NCBI GenBank assembly: GCA_963695675.1
Contig: CAVOGY010000007.1
Location: 434,001 to 498,000, forward strand
Reading direction: 5' to 3'
DNA from: DASUPK01 sp963695675
GTDB lineage: Bacteria > Actinomycetota > Thermoleophilia > Solirubrobacterales > 70-9
Length of the DNA stretch: 64,000 bases
Of this stretch, positions 51,446-59,006 are shown one piece after another. The first letter of the stretch is position 1, and each line of letters starts with the position of its first letter. Position numbers and translations under genes: made by a program. Under the pieces are notes generated by a model. It had not been told where the DNA came from and did not search any database. It saw only the letters and a program-made list of their open reading frames with translations.

Positions 51446-52135
51446 ATGGCTGACCACACTCTGAGCATCCTGTCTGTGAGCGTCAACAACTTGCCCGTAC
51501 GCGTGCTGATGAGGGCGAGCGGGCACGACTTCGAAGAAGTCGAGATGTGGGGGAAGAAAGGCACGCCCGAGTTCCTCGCCAAGTCCCCGGCCGACCTCAC
51601 CCCGACGCTCGAGTACGAGGGGCTGCCCAAGGGGTCGCTCTGGGAGAGCTGCGCGATCATGCAGTACCTCTGTAACCGCGATGGGCTCGATCAGTTCTAT
51701 CCGACGGACCCGGCCGAGCGTGCGATGCAGGACAGCGCGATGTTCTACGTGGTCGGCACGCTCTACCCCCTGATCCTTCGCGCGACGTATCCGACTCTCG
51801 GCTTTCCGCAGTACCCGGGCGAGACAGCGACGTCGGAGGCCGACGACGAGGTGAAGGCGAAATCGGCGCAGGACGCCGCCAACGCGATCGCGCAGCCGCT
51901 CGAAGCGATTCACACCCACTTCCTGCACGGCCGCAAGTTCATCGGCGGCGATTCGCCCTCGATCGCGGACATCCGCCTCGCTACGTCTCTCGAGTTCGTT
52001 CGGACGATCGACTACGACCTCCCGGCCTGGACCGAGGAGTACATGAGCGCGGTCGAGTCCGCCCTCGGCGACGCCTACTCGGAGCCGGCGGCTGACGTCC
52101 GCGAGATGATCGCCTCGGCGAAGGCACCCGCCTGA
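51446..52135 (+). CDS. Glutathione S-transferase-like protein
   Basis: 229 residues behind AAGGAGAG. The thioredoxin-fold part reads TLSILSVSVNNLPVRVLMRA, then TPEFLAKSPADLTPTLEYEG and SLWESCAIMQYLCNRDG, which carries the cis-Pro and E-S of the glutathione site. The helical domain has KFIGGDSPSIADIRLATSLE with the N-capping S..D motif. Actinobacteria often lack glutathione, so the thiol partner is open. One-gene interval in the array. Confidence 0.9.
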   Translation: MADHTLSILSVSVNNLPVRVLMRASGHDFEEVEMWGKKGTPEFLAKSPADLTPTLEYEGLPKGSLWESCAIMQYLCNRDGLDQFYPTDPAERAMQDSAMFYVVGTLYPLILRATYPTLGFPQYPGETATSEADDEVKAKSAQDAANAIAQPLEAIHTHFLHGRKFIGGDSPSIADIRLATSLEFVRTIDYDLPAWTEEYMSAVESALGDAYSEPAADVREMIASAKAPA

Positions 52136-52241
52136 GGGCTCGGTGTCAGGCGCAGGGTCGTAGGGCAGCGGGTCGAAACGCTTGACTAGCTAGCTCAGCC
52201 TGACCCGCCCCCGCCAGAAGCAATGGCGCAAACGCGAGTGC

Positions 52242-52309
52242 CCGCCGGGCTGCGGGAGGAGCCGCTTTGGACGAAAAGCAGCTATCTGCTTTGTTTGGAA
52301 AGCAGCGGT
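52242..52309 (+). repeat. Dispersed repeat with SnoaL-tail block, both hairpins
   Basis: CCGCCGGGCTGCGGGAGGA, then GCCGCTTTGGACGAAAAGCA and CTGCTTTGTTTGGAAAGCAG. Hairpin 2 keeps perfect arms although its loop changed from GCATGG to GTTTGG. Confidence 0.88.
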
Positions 52310-52420
52310 TGCCGCGGGACAAACTACGGCCGACCGACTCGATCCTCCCCCTGGTCACCCAATCCGACCGTTGCGGCTGCCCGTAGTACCGGCGGGTACC
52401 CGGACAACAAGGAGGGAGCA

Positions 52421-52732
52421 ATGATCCGAGCGGAGGAAAAGAGTTCTTCCCGGAAGCGCATCAAGGGACTGATCGTGGCGCTAGTAGTCGTGGGTGGGGT
52501 GGCACTGATCCCCGCCAGTTCGGCTACAGCGCACGTCCACGGCATCACTCCCCTGGGCTGCTCTGCGCTGCCAGCCCCTGACAATGCCGGCGCCAACCAG
52601 ACGGACAACACACCAGCCGCGGCGGCGAACGGAGGGCCGATCCCGACTAATGCCCTGATCCCGAGGGACCTCGGCCACTCGCCGCTGGAGCCCGGTGATG
52701 GAGGGTCCGGTAGGACGCCGTTCTGTGATTAA
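52421..52732 (+). CDS. Small secreted hypothetical protein
   Basis: 103 residues behind AAGGAGGGAG. Signal peptide: RKRIKGLIVALVVVGGVALI then PASSATA with cleavage before HVHG. The mature part is short, Pro/Asn/Gly-rich, with two Cys (PLGCSALP and TPFCD) at the ends that could form a disulfide. No known domain. A hairpin at 52767 follows. Confidence 0.75.
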   Translation: MIRAEEKSSSRKRIKGLIVALVVVGGVALIPASSATAHVHGITPLGCSALPAPDNAGANQTDNTPAAAANGGPIPTNALIPRDLGHSPLEPGDGGSGRTPFCD

Positions 52733-52766
52733 TCCGGCCTGATAGCCGGACCGATTTTCTGCCGGG

Positions 52767-52790
52767 CGCCGGGGTCCCCTTGCCCCGGCG
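52767..52790 (+). terminator. Hairpin after the small secreted protein gene
   Basis: CGCCGGGG and CCCCGGCG, eight perfect pairs around TCCCCTTG, 34 bases after the stop. No U-run. Confidence 0.6.
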
Positions 52791-52811
52791 TTCGGTGTTC
52801 GAGGGCGACGC

Positions 52812-52920
52812 GAAGCCGCCGGGCTGTCGGACTAGGCGACTACTGCTTTGGACGAGAAGCGGCTATCCGCTTTTGCATGGAAAGCAGTGCTCCGTCGAGA
52901 GATACTGCGTGGGCGATGTC
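52812..52920 (+). repeat. Dispersed repeat, fullest copy: tail block, both hairpins, head block
   Basis: GAAGCCGCCGGGCTGTCGGA and CTAG (tail), CTGCTTTGGACGAGAAGCGG, CCGCTTTTGCATGGAAAG, then GATACTGCGTGGGCGATG, whose ATG (52916) is the start of the SnoaL gene that follows. This copy shows the presumed original layout best. Confidence 0.92.
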
Positions 52921-53317
52921 GCAGGAGAACGTGGAGCTGGTCGGGCGAGAGTACGAAGCACTCGCCGCTAGAGACTGGACAGCCATCGCCGAGATCTGGC
53001 ATCCAGAGATTGAACTTGAGGCGGACGAGCCGGGAAGAGGTATCTATCGCGGTGCCGAGGAGATCACACAGTTCTTTGACAGCTGGGCGGAGCCGTACTC
53101 GGAGTACCGGATCGAAGCTGAGGAGATACGCGACGCGGGAGACCAGATCGTGGTCGTGGAACGATTCGCGGGGCGTGGCCTGAAAGACAGCGGTTCCGAA
53201 GAGTGGCTTGAGGGCAGGCTCTTTCGCCTGATCACGTTCAAGGACGGAAAGATCTGGCGGGTCAAGGAGTGCACGACCCGTGCCGAGGCCTTCCAAGCCG
53301 CCGGGCTGTCGGAGTAG
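52916..53317 (+). CDS. SnoaL/NTF2-like protein of the repeat-linked family
   Basis: 133 residues: SQENVELVGREYEALAARDW and IAEIWHPEIELEADEP open, EEITQFFDSWAEPYSEYRI is the middle helix and strand, VVERFAGRGLKDSG follows and FKDGKIWRVKECTTRAEAF then QAAGLSE closes. The start ATG lies within the conserved head block of the upstream repeat and the TAG stop shares its last base with hairpin 1 of the next repeat, so gene and repeat form one unit. The family is greatly expanded in Thermoleophilia (from memory). Ligand unknown; no strong ribosome site is seen. Confidence 0.9.
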   Translation: MSQENVELVGREYEALAARDWTAIAEIWHPEIELEADEPGRGIYRGAEEITQFFDSWAEPYSEYRIEAEEIRDAGDQIVVVERFAGRGLKDSGSEEWLEGRLFRLITFKDGKIWRVKECTTRAEAFQAAGLSE

Positions 53318-53338
53318 CCGCTTTGGACGAAAAGCGGT
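53317..53338 (+). repeat. Dispersed repeat, hairpin 1 fused to a SnoaL stop codon
   Basis: The stop TAG (53315-53317) runs into GCCGCTTTGGACGAAAAGCG. The preceding coding end GCCGGGCTGTCGGAGTAG is the source of the tail block seen in non-coding copies elsewhere. Confidence 0.9.
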
Positions 53339-53437
53339 AGGACCCTTCGTCGGGGAACCGCGACCGCGCGTGGTGAATCCCGTGGGCGAGCGCAGCCGTA
53401 TAACCAGAGGGAACCAGTTACACCAAAGGAGCCAGCC

Positions 53438-53842
53438 ATGCGGAACGCTCGATTGGCGAGGGCAAGTCTTTGTGGAGCCGTCGTTGCGGCCGCGTCTCTG
53501 TGGGCGCTCTTGGGCGCCATGCAGACGTCAGCCCAGAACCCTTACCCATCTCCAGCCCCGCCAGCGGGGTCGCCCACAGCGAAGGCGGCGTCGGTGGTGA
53601 TCGCAGGCATGAGCACAGGCGCCTACAGCTTTCAACCGCGCACGCTGAAGGTAAAGGCGGGGGCTCGGGTCACTTGGGCCTGGCAAAGCAACGCTCCGCA
53701 TAACGTGACCTTCGGCAAGCTCGGCAAGCACTCGATGACCGGTCAAACCGAGACCTTCAAGCTGCGCTTCAAGCACGCCGGGATCTTCCATTATTTCTGC
53801 AGCGTCCACGGCTTCACCGGAAAGATCGTGGTCCACAAGTAG
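53438..53842 (+). CDS. Secreted cupredoxin (plastocyanin/azurin-like), axial Met replaced
   Basis: 134 residues behind AAAGGAG. Signal: ASLCGAVVAAASLWALLGAM then QTSAQ. The cupredoxin fold has FQPRTLKVKAGARVTWAWQS, NAPHNVTFG with the first His, and HYFCSVHGFTGKIVVHK with Cys and second His. Type 1 copper proteins usually have M a few residues after that His (CSVHPGMTG); here Phe stands at that place. A Met-less site would raise the potential, or copper may be absent. One-gene interval. Confidence 0.88.
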   Translation: MRNARLARASLCGAVVAAASLWALLGAMQTSAQNPYPSPAPPAGSPTAKAASVVIAGMSTGAYSFQPRTLKVKAGARVTWAWQSNAPHNVTFGKLGKHSMTGQTETFKLRFKHAGIFHYFCSVHGFTGKIVVHK

Positions 53843-53886
53843 GACGCCCGCCTACAGGGCGGCAGCGTGAGGATCAGCTGGAAAGT

Positions 53887-53963
53887 GCCGCTTTGGACGA
53901 GAAGCGGCTATCCGCTTTGCATGGAAAGTGCAACTCCTCCGAGAGATACTGCGTGGGCGATGT
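53887..53963 (+). repeat. Dispersed repeat, both hairpins and SnoaL-head block
   Basis: GCCGCTTTGGACGAGAAGCG, CCGCTTTGCATGGAAAG, then GATACTGCGTGGGCGATG with the ATG (53960) of the next SnoaL gene. Confidence 0.92.
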
Positions 53964-54364
53964 CGGAGGAGAACGTCGAGGCCGTTGAGAGGTTGATCAC
54001 GGAAATCTGGGGAAAGGAGACCGGCCCGCCGGATCTCGCAAGCAGGGTGCACCCGCAGGTCGAGATCATCACGTCCGAGGATTTTCCGGAACAGGCGGTC
54101 CTGCACGGGCTGCCCGGGTTCGAGCGGTGGACGAGGCGTTGGTCTGAGGTGTTTCTCAACTACGACCTCCAGCCGGAGCGGTTTTGGGAAGCGGACGACC
54201 GAGTCGTGGTCGCGCTGCACGAGCGGGGAACCGCTGCACGCAGTGGAATCCCGTTCGACGATCACTACGCGCACCTCTGGACGTTCCTCGACGGACTCGT
54301 CGTCCGAGTCGAAGTGTTCAGGAACCAAGAGGACGCCCTCGAAGCCGCCGGGCTGTCCGAGTAG
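53960..54364 (+). CDS. SnoaL/NTF2-like protein of the repeat-linked family
   Basis: 134 residues: SEENVEAVERLITEIWGKET opens, GFERWTRRWSEVFLNYDLQP is the middle, HYAHLWTFLDGLVVRVEVFR and NQEDALEAAGLSE close. Like the gene at 52916 it starts inside a repeat head block and its TAG stop shares a base with the next hairpin 1. Protein likeness between the two is clear at both ends and weak in the middle, so they are not a recent duplicate; the shared ends are repeat-linked. Ligand unknown. Confidence 0.9.
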   Translation: MSEENVEAVERLITEIWGKETGPPDLASRVHPQVEIITSEDFPEQAVLHGLPGFERWTRRWSEVFLNYDLQPERFWEADDRVVVALHERGTAARSGIPFDDHYAHLWTFLDGLVVRVEVFRNQEDALEAAGLSE

Positions 54365-54405
54365 CTGCTTTGGACGAGAAGCGGCCATCCGCTTTGCATG
54401 GAAAA
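54343..54405 (+). repeat. Dispersed repeat with coding tail block, both hairpins
   Basis: GCCGCCGGGCTGTCCGAGTA (coding end), GCTGCTTTGGACGAGAAGCG and CCGCTTTGCATGGAAAACGG. Hairpin 1 has a T-G style mismatch in the arm. Confidence 0.9.
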
Positions 54406-54483
54406 CGGTGCCCTGACGACCCCCTCCGCTTCCCATGAAGCCGGGTTAGAGTCAGCGACAAACCAGCGATAAGGAGGCCGCCC

Positions 54484-54522
54484 GTGTACGCAGTCATCAC
54501 GAGCGTCGAAGTCAGGGGCGAA
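54484..54522 (+). pseudogene. 5' fragment of an antibiotic-biosynthesis-monooxygenase-like gene
   Basis: GTG 54484 has a strong ribosome site (ATAAGGAGGCC) and encodes YAVITSVEVRGEA, the usual start of ABM-type dimeric proteins. After 13 codons the sequence becomes the 3' end of the convergent oxidoreductase gene (stop at 54512). The rest is lost, with a sharp junction. Confidence 0.6.
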
Positions 54523-55438
54523 GCACGACCGCTCCGCCGGCGCCGCCCCCGGTTGCTGCCGCGAAGGCCGCGGCGGCCTCCTCGAGTGGGAACGTCGCCG
54601 CGACCGAGACCTCGAGCTTCCCGGCCGCGAGCAGCTCGACGAGCTCGCCCAGTCCGCGGCCGTCGGGCTGCACGATCACCGACGAGATCTCGATGCCCCG
54701 CTGCTCGTCCGGTGGGTCCTGGGTGATCGTCGCAAGGTGACCGCCGTCGCGCACGGTGCCGATCGCGTCGGCTGAGCCGTTAGGCACGGCGTTCGCGACG
54801 GCGGTCACGCCCAAGCCGCCGCCAATGGCGCGCGCCTGCTCCGGCCAGTCGGGGTCGTGATAGTCGAGCACGTGGGCCGCTCCCAGCCGGCGCAGGCGCT
54901 CATGGCTGGCCGGTCCTGCGGTCGCGATCACCTCGGCGCCGCGCGCCGCGGCCAGTCCAACGAGCAGCGTGCCGGTCACCCCGCTCCCACCGTTGACGAG
55001 GACCATGTCGTCAGGGCGCACCGCCAGGGCTCCGTCGATCACCTGCGTGGCGGTCAGGGCCGGAATGGGGAACGCTGCAGCGGCCTCCCACGAGAGGGCG
55101 CCAGGCTTTCGCGCGAGCACCGTCGCCGAGGCGATCAGCAAGGGCGCCCAGGTTCCCTGGTCCCGCAGCGGGAGGGGGTGGGTGAGCACCTCATCGCCCG
55201 GCTCCCAGTCCTCGACGGAATCTCCGATCGCCGTAATGCTCCCGGCGGCCTCGACGCCGAGCGCCATCGGAGGGGCGCGGCCGACGTCCCACTCGCCCGT
55301 CCGGACGAACTCCTCCCAGTTGCCGACACCCGCGGCCCGGATTTCGATCAGGACCTCGTCGTCCGCGAGGGGGCGCGGATCTGGGAGGTCGATCCGCCTG
55401 ACAGCGCCGCCGAACTCGCTGATACCGGCGGCCCGCAT
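54512..55438 (-). CDS. Zinc-independent MDR oxidoreductase (quinone oxidoreductase-like)
   Basis: 308 residues from ATG 55438: RAAGISEFGGAVRRIDLPDP, AAGVGNWEEFVRTG, LVNGGSGVTGTLLVGLAAAR (nucleotide site) and RLRRLGAAHVLDYHDPDWP. The C-terminus GKLEVSVAATFPLEEAAAAF is typical. No zinc Cys set. The ATG overlaps the stop of a SnoaL 5' fragment. It is a paralogue of the gene at 7806 in family only. Substrate unknown. Confidence 0.88.
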   Translation of the reverse strand: MRAAGISEFGGAVRRIDLPDPRPLADDEVLIEIRAAGVGNWEEFVRTGEWDVGRAPPMALGVEAAGSITAIGDSVEDWEPGDEVLTHPLPLRDQGTWAPLLIASATVLARKPGALSWEAAAAFPIPALTATQVIDGALAVRPDDMVLVNGGSGVTGTLLVGLAAARGAEVIATAGPASHERLRRLGAAHVLDYHDPDWPEQARAIGGGLGVTAVANAVPNGSADAIGTVRDGGHLATITQDPPDEQRGIEISSVIVQPDGRGLGELVELLAAGKLEVSVAATFPLEEAAAAFAAATGGGAGGAVVLRP

Positions 55439-55554
55439 CAAAGAGGCGCTGTCTCAGCGTGGGCAGGCTCATGCTCGTCAACGGTCTCTCGTTCGGCCTG
55501 GTTGAACCTGGCGTATCCACAGCGGATGAAATCTTCGAGACTCTCCTGCGGCAT
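55438..55554 (-). pseudogene. 5' fragment of a repeat-linked SnoaL gene
   Basis: ATG 55554 lies in the head block of a minus-strand repeat and opens PQESLEDFIRCGYARFNQAE, the family's first helix, then ends at 55438 after 38 codons (VDEHEPAHAETAPL). The stop overlaps the oxidoreductase start (TGATG). The remaining about 95 residues are gone. Confidence 0.7.
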
Positions 55555-55607
55555 CGCCCACGCAGTATCTCGCGAGAGCCGCTGCTTTCCATGCAAAGCG
55601 GCTATCC
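55540..55607 (-). repeat. Dispersed repeat, hairpin 2 and SnoaL-head block, minus orientation
   Basis: Read on the minus strand: CCGCTTTGCATGGAAAGCAG, then GATACTGCGTGGGCGATG with the ATG of the SnoaL fragment. Hairpin 1 is reduced to GATAG before it. Confidence 0.88.
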
Positions 55608-55727
55608 GGTGCTGCCCCAGCGCGAGTCCAGGGAGGGCGGGCGAGGGAAAGCGGGGCACCGCCGTCGTGTCGGCAACGGCAACGCCCCAGGCGACCGGGA
55701 CCGTTGGGAGGTAGGACCGACCGCGTT

Positions 55728-55860
55728 GAGCCGCACCCTACTGCGCCCTTGGAGGATCTCGGGGGCGACTACTTCCTCAATCGCGAGTGGCCCGAGCGCC
55801 TGACCCGACACCTCGTCGAGGCATGGATCGCCGCCTTGGGCGATGTTGCGCAGATAATGG
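55728..55860 (+). pseudogene. Possible transposase C-terminal fragment
   Basis: A frame reads PHPTAPLEDLGGDYFLNREW then PERLTRHLVEAWIAALG. The pattern D-Y-F..R..PER..R.LV..L..LG resembles the C-terminus of DDE-type transposases of some actinobacterial insertion sequences. No terminal repeats or remaining transposase motifs are near. Low confidence. Confidence 0.3.
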
Positions 55861-55899
55861 CGTCGCTGGCCGATAACCCTCCGCCGAAAGGACCCCAAC

Positions 55900-56196
55900 A
55901 TGACCGTGACACTCGGAGTACTGGCGTTGTTGGAGGCGAAGCCCAACAAGGGCGCCGACCTCGCTGCATTCCTCGAAAGCGGCCGTTCGATCGCTGCCGG
56001 CGAGGATGGAACCGTCACGTGGTACGCGTTCAAGGTCGACGACACCACCTATGGCATCTTCGATACGTTCGAGAGCCAGGACGGTCTCGACGCGCACCTC
56101 GGCGGGGAAATTCCCAAGGCCTTGGCGGAGGTCACACCGGAGCTTCTCGCCAAGGACGCCGATATCCGCACCGTCGAGATTGTCGCGGTCAAATAG
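55900..56196 (+). CDS. Antibiotic biosynthesis monooxygenase (ABM)-family protein
   Basis: 98 residues behind CCGAAAGGACC: TVTLGVLALLEAKPNKGADL, AAFLESGRSIAAGEDGTVTW, YAFKVDDTTYGIFDTFESQD and ALAEVTPELLAKDADI. The T-x-x-W-Y-x-F-K-V-D-D strand and I-F-D-x-F motif are typical of the YgiN/ABM dimeric barrel. Such proteins are quinol or polyketide monooxygenases, or simple binding proteins. It stands alone. Confidence 0.88.
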   Translation: MTVTLGVLALLEAKPNKGADLAAFLESGRSIAAGEDGTVTWYAFKVDDTTYGIFDTFESQDGLDAHLGGEIPKALAEVTPELLAKDADIRTVEIVAVK

Positions 56197-56294
56197 GCGC
56201 CTTCCCTCCGCGTTCCACGAGTCCCTTGACCACTGCTTACGAGGGCAGCCATGAAACCCGAAAACCCGCTTCGGACGCGGGCTTTCGCCTAGTC

Positions 56295-56450
56295 GGGGCG
56301 ACTGGATTTGAACCAGCGACCTTTCGGCCCCCAGCCGAGCACCTATCGGTGTCTATCCGTCCCGGAGCATCCATATCGTCCTATGTGTCCAGGGCCGTGG
56401 ACGATCCGGACGGATAGGACGATGCATCCGGTACCAAAGCGGTACCACGA
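56295..56450 (-). other. tRNA-Pro-like 3' end plus conserved flank, second candidate attachment-site scar
   Basis: The 45 bases 56295-56339 equal 36624-36668 (anticodon arm with GGG, T arm, acceptor CGCCCC on the minus strand). GGTACCAAAGCGGTACC recurs at 56430-56446, and GTCC-rich blocks in between match in part. The 5' half of a tRNA is absent here too. Minus-strand frames at both sites give V-P-L-W-Y-R-x-x-R-P, perhaps the decayed end of an integrase. Confidence 0.5.
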
Positions 56451-56579
56451 CATCGGATGCGAACCGGGGGGCCTGGTTGCTGCCGGTGAAACGGTGGTCG
56501 GGCCCCGGCCTGAGCGATGCGCGTGCAGCGGGTGATCCAGCGCCGAGCGGCTCGAGCATCCGGGAACTCCGCAGGTCCG

Positions 56580-58412
56580 TCAGTCGAGGATCGTCACGAC
56601 GCCAGCGCTTCCGTCAACCCGCACCCGCTCGCCGGTCTTGATCGATTTAGTTGCATCCCCGAGACCCAGGACGGCGGGCAGTCCGTACTCGCGGGCGACG
56701 ATGGCCGCGTGGCTCATGATCCCGCCGATATCCAGTACGGCGGCCGCGGACCTGCCGAAGGCTGGGGTCCAGCTCGTGGACGTCGAAGGCGCCACCAGGA
56801 CCTCCCCCTCCTCGAGTTCGTCGAGCTGGTCGGGATCGTGGATAACCCGGGCCGGACCCTCGGCCACGCCGGCCGAACCTGGCACCCCGGACAGTGCGCC
56901 GCTCCTGCTGCCGCTTGACGAGGCAAGCCACTCGCGGACCCGCTCGGAGGTGACGCCGAAGAGCATCGCCGTCACGGGATCGGTGCTTCCCTCGGGCACT
57001 GGGCCGAGGGCTGGTGGCGCTGGCCATCTCCGCAGCGCCGCGAGGATCTGCTGCCGGCGTGTCACGATCGGTGGCCAGTGCTGCGGCCCCCTTACCGCCG
57101 CCACGCTTCCGCCGCTCCAGAAGATCCGAAGCTCGTCCAGGGCCGAGCGAACCTCGTCATGGCGCAGGTAGAAGACGTCGTCAGCCTCGCCCAGGAATCC
57201 GTGCCGGGCCAGCAGGGATCCGAACTCCCGCAGCTTGTTCCAGAAAACCGTGAGGTACCAGTGCTCGATGTAGAAGTTGTGGTTCTCGACATATGGGAAC
57301 ACGGTCCGAGCAAGCGCGAGGCTCTCGTCGAATTCAGCACGCGCCTGCTCCGGCAGCAATGCGCGGTGCTCGGTGGTGATCCGGTCGCGCTCGGCGATCA
57401 GCTCGTGGTCGGCGCGGGATATGTCCTCCCCAGCCTCGAGGCGCTGGACATACGAGCCGATCACTGCGATCGGCAGCGTCATGTCATCGATCCACGAGCG
57501 GTGGTCGCTGGTCAGGCCGGTGCCGTAGGAGAAGCAGAACCATGGCGTCTTCGTCCCATCGAAGTCCGCCAGCCACCGCAGCCCAGTCTCGCTTCCCTGG
57601 AGAGCGCTCCTGAGCTCCGTCTCGTCGTCGGCCATCCTCACGGCCTCGGCCACACCGAGCTCGACGGCGAGCCGGGCCAAGCGCCGAAGCTCGGCATCTG
57701 GGCGAAGGACCAAGAGGTCGGCCCCTCCCACCATCTTCGCGATCAGCTGGTCGCGGATATCGGGGAACGCCCGCCGGCACAGCTCGTATAGGACCGCGTA
57801 GGCCGCGTAACCGATGTTGAGAAGCTCGAAGTGCCGCTGGAGGACGCGGTCGAGTCCTTCGATCAGGCGTGCATAGGCGGCGATCAGGGCGTGGCTCGAG
57901 CCCCACCCGCGGCCCTCGGTGACGACCGATTCGCTTTCGAGCTCGGGCAGATCGGGCACCTCCAGCTCTTCGAGTTCGCCGATTTCTCGCTCTACCGTCT
58001 CCACCCAACGGCGGTAGAGCTCGTCCCAGTGCGTGTAGTAGTGGCCGGCCCGTCGCTTGAACGCCTCAGCGCGCTCGGCGATCACCTCCTCGTCCTGGAC
58101 CGAGGTCGGGCTCAGGTAGACATAGCCGTTGACTATCCGATACTCGGTTCCAAGCGACGTCGGCACGGCGAACAGGCGAGTGCTCGCCTGGCTCAGACCG
58201 ACGACGAGGGAATCAACCAGCAGGGCATCGAATGGACGGACGGGCTCGGACCAGTGCATCGCGTCGCGGAACCAGAAGCGTCCCTCATCGAAGGTGCGGC
58301 GATCGTCGCCGACCAGCGCGTGGTAGGGATACATCTCCTCCCAGCCCTCGCAGCCCTTAGGCGTGGGCCCGAATGGGCTCGGAAAGCGCTCTAGCGGTTC
58401 CCTGGTCGTCAC
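56580..58412 (-). CDS. PEP-utilising enzyme with phospho-His swivelling domain
   Basis: 610 residues. The last about 100 form the mobile phosphohistidine domain: GVPGSAGVAEGPARVI, EEGEVLVAPSTSTSWTPAF and the catalytic loop GGIMSHAAIVAREYGLPAVL with His. The first 500 residues (EGWEEMYPYHALVGDDRRTF, LVVLRPDAELRRLARL-type helices, ENHNFYIEHWYLTVFWNKLR) are all-helical and lack the ATP-grasp domain found in PEP synthase, so this is like the split or reduced PEP-utiliser proteins seen with phenylphosphate synthase or rifampin phosphotransferase relatives. A partner kinase is not visible. Substrate unknown. Confidence 0.82.
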   Translation of the reverse strand: MTTREPLERFPSPFGPTPKGCEGWEEMYPYHALVGDDRRTFDEGRFWFRDAMHWSEPVRPFDALLVDSLVVGLSQASTRLFAVPTSLGTEYRIVNGYVYLSPTSVQDEEVIAERAEAFKRRAGHYYTHWDELYRRWVETVEREIGELEELEVPDLPELESESVVTEGRGWGSSHALIAAYARLIEGLDRVLQRHFELLNIGYAAYAVLYELCRRAFPDIRDQLIAKMVGGADLLVLRPDAELRRLARLAVELGVAEAVRMADDETELRSALQGSETGLRWLADFDGTKTPWFCFSYGTGLTSDHRSWIDDMTLPIAVIGSYVQRLEAGEDISRADHELIAERDRITTEHRALLPEQARAEFDESLALARTVFPYVENHNFYIEHWYLTVFWNKLREFGSLLARHGFLGEADDVFYLRHDEVRSALDELRIFWSGGSVAAVRGPQHWPPIVTRRQQILAALRRWPAPPALGPVPEGSTDPVTAMLFGVTSERVREWLASSSGSRSGALSGVPGSAGVAEGPARVIHDPDQLDELEEGEVLVAPSTSTSWTPAFGRSAAAVLDIGGIMSHAAIVAREYGLPAVLGLGDATKSIKTGERVRVDGSAGVVTILD

Positions 58413-58488
58413 TCTTCTCCCCTTCGTCGCTGCTGGAACCGAGACGTGACATCCGCATCATTGCGGGTCTTGATGCGGTGCCGCAGTC

Positions 58489-58521
58489 GGGTCAGGCCCG
58501 GGTCGGACCCGGGCCTGACCC
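58489..58521 (-). terminator. Perfect 14-bp hairpin after the lipoprotein gene
   Basis: GGGTCAGGCCCGGG and CCCGGGCCTGACCC around TCGGA, 12 bases past the stop at 58533 (minus strand). It separates this gene from the PEP-utiliser gene. Confidence 0.75.
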
Positions 58522-58532
58522 ACTCGGATCGG

Positions 58533-59006
58533 CTATCGCCCGGTGCCGAAGGCGGCTGCGAGCTGCTCCGGAGAGAGGGAAGCGATCCCCTCGACATACC
58601 GCTTCTCCTTCGGGCTGAGCTTCGGGGCAACCGCTCCGCTGCCAAAGGCGGCGGAGATCTGCGCCGGGGTCATCGAGCTGATCGCCTTGACGTACTGGCG
58701 CTCCTTGGCACTCGAGACGGTGGCGCCCACATCGCCGGTGCCGAAGGCGGCGGCGAGCTGCGCCGGCGTCATCGAGCTGATCGCCTTGACGTACTGGCGC
58801 TCCTGGGCGGTTGAGTGGTTGCGCTCGGTCCCTTGACGCTGGATGCAGCCGCGCCGGAGGGAGTCGCATTCTCGGTCGTGTTGCTGCCGGTGCTGATCGC
58901 CAGACACCGCGACGGTGCAACCCGCCGCGAGCAGGGCAGCGACGGCGACGAATGGCCACCGGCGCCGCATTCGAATCCGGACTGGCACGGTCGTTGAAAC
59001 GTTCAT
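58533..59006 (-). CDS. Lipoprotein-like protein with three AAFG repeats
   Basis: About 157 residues from ATG 59006, which has AGGGAGAA seven bases upstream. Signal and lipobox: RRRWPFVAVAALLAAGC. The C-terminus holds three copies of a 30-residue unit: ERQYVKAISSMTPAQLAAAF, ERQYVKAISSMTPAQISAAF and EKRYVEGIASLSPEQLAAAF. Between them lies a spacer DQHRQQHDRECDSLRRGC that looks out of frame; the neighbouring frame gives STGSNTTENATPSGAAASS, a more usual exported linker. So a pair of frame changes is possible. Function unknown; the repeat resembles SHOCT-like short helices. Confidence 0.6.
   Translation of the reverse strand: MNVSTTVPVRIRMRRRWPFVAVAALLAAGCTVAVSGDQHRQQHDRECDSLRRGCIQRQGTERNHSTAQERQYVKAISSMTPAQLAAAFGTGDVGATVSSAKERQYVKAISSMTPAQISAAFGSGAVAPKLSPKEKRYVEGIASLSPEQLAAAFGTGR
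58541..58810 (-). repeat. Three tandem repeats of about 90 bases in the lipoprotein gene
   Basis: Units share GCCTTGACGTACTGGCGCTC and CGCCGG[CG]GTCATCGAGCTG; the two upstream units are almost equal, the one nearest the stop is more diverged. Confidence 0.8.
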
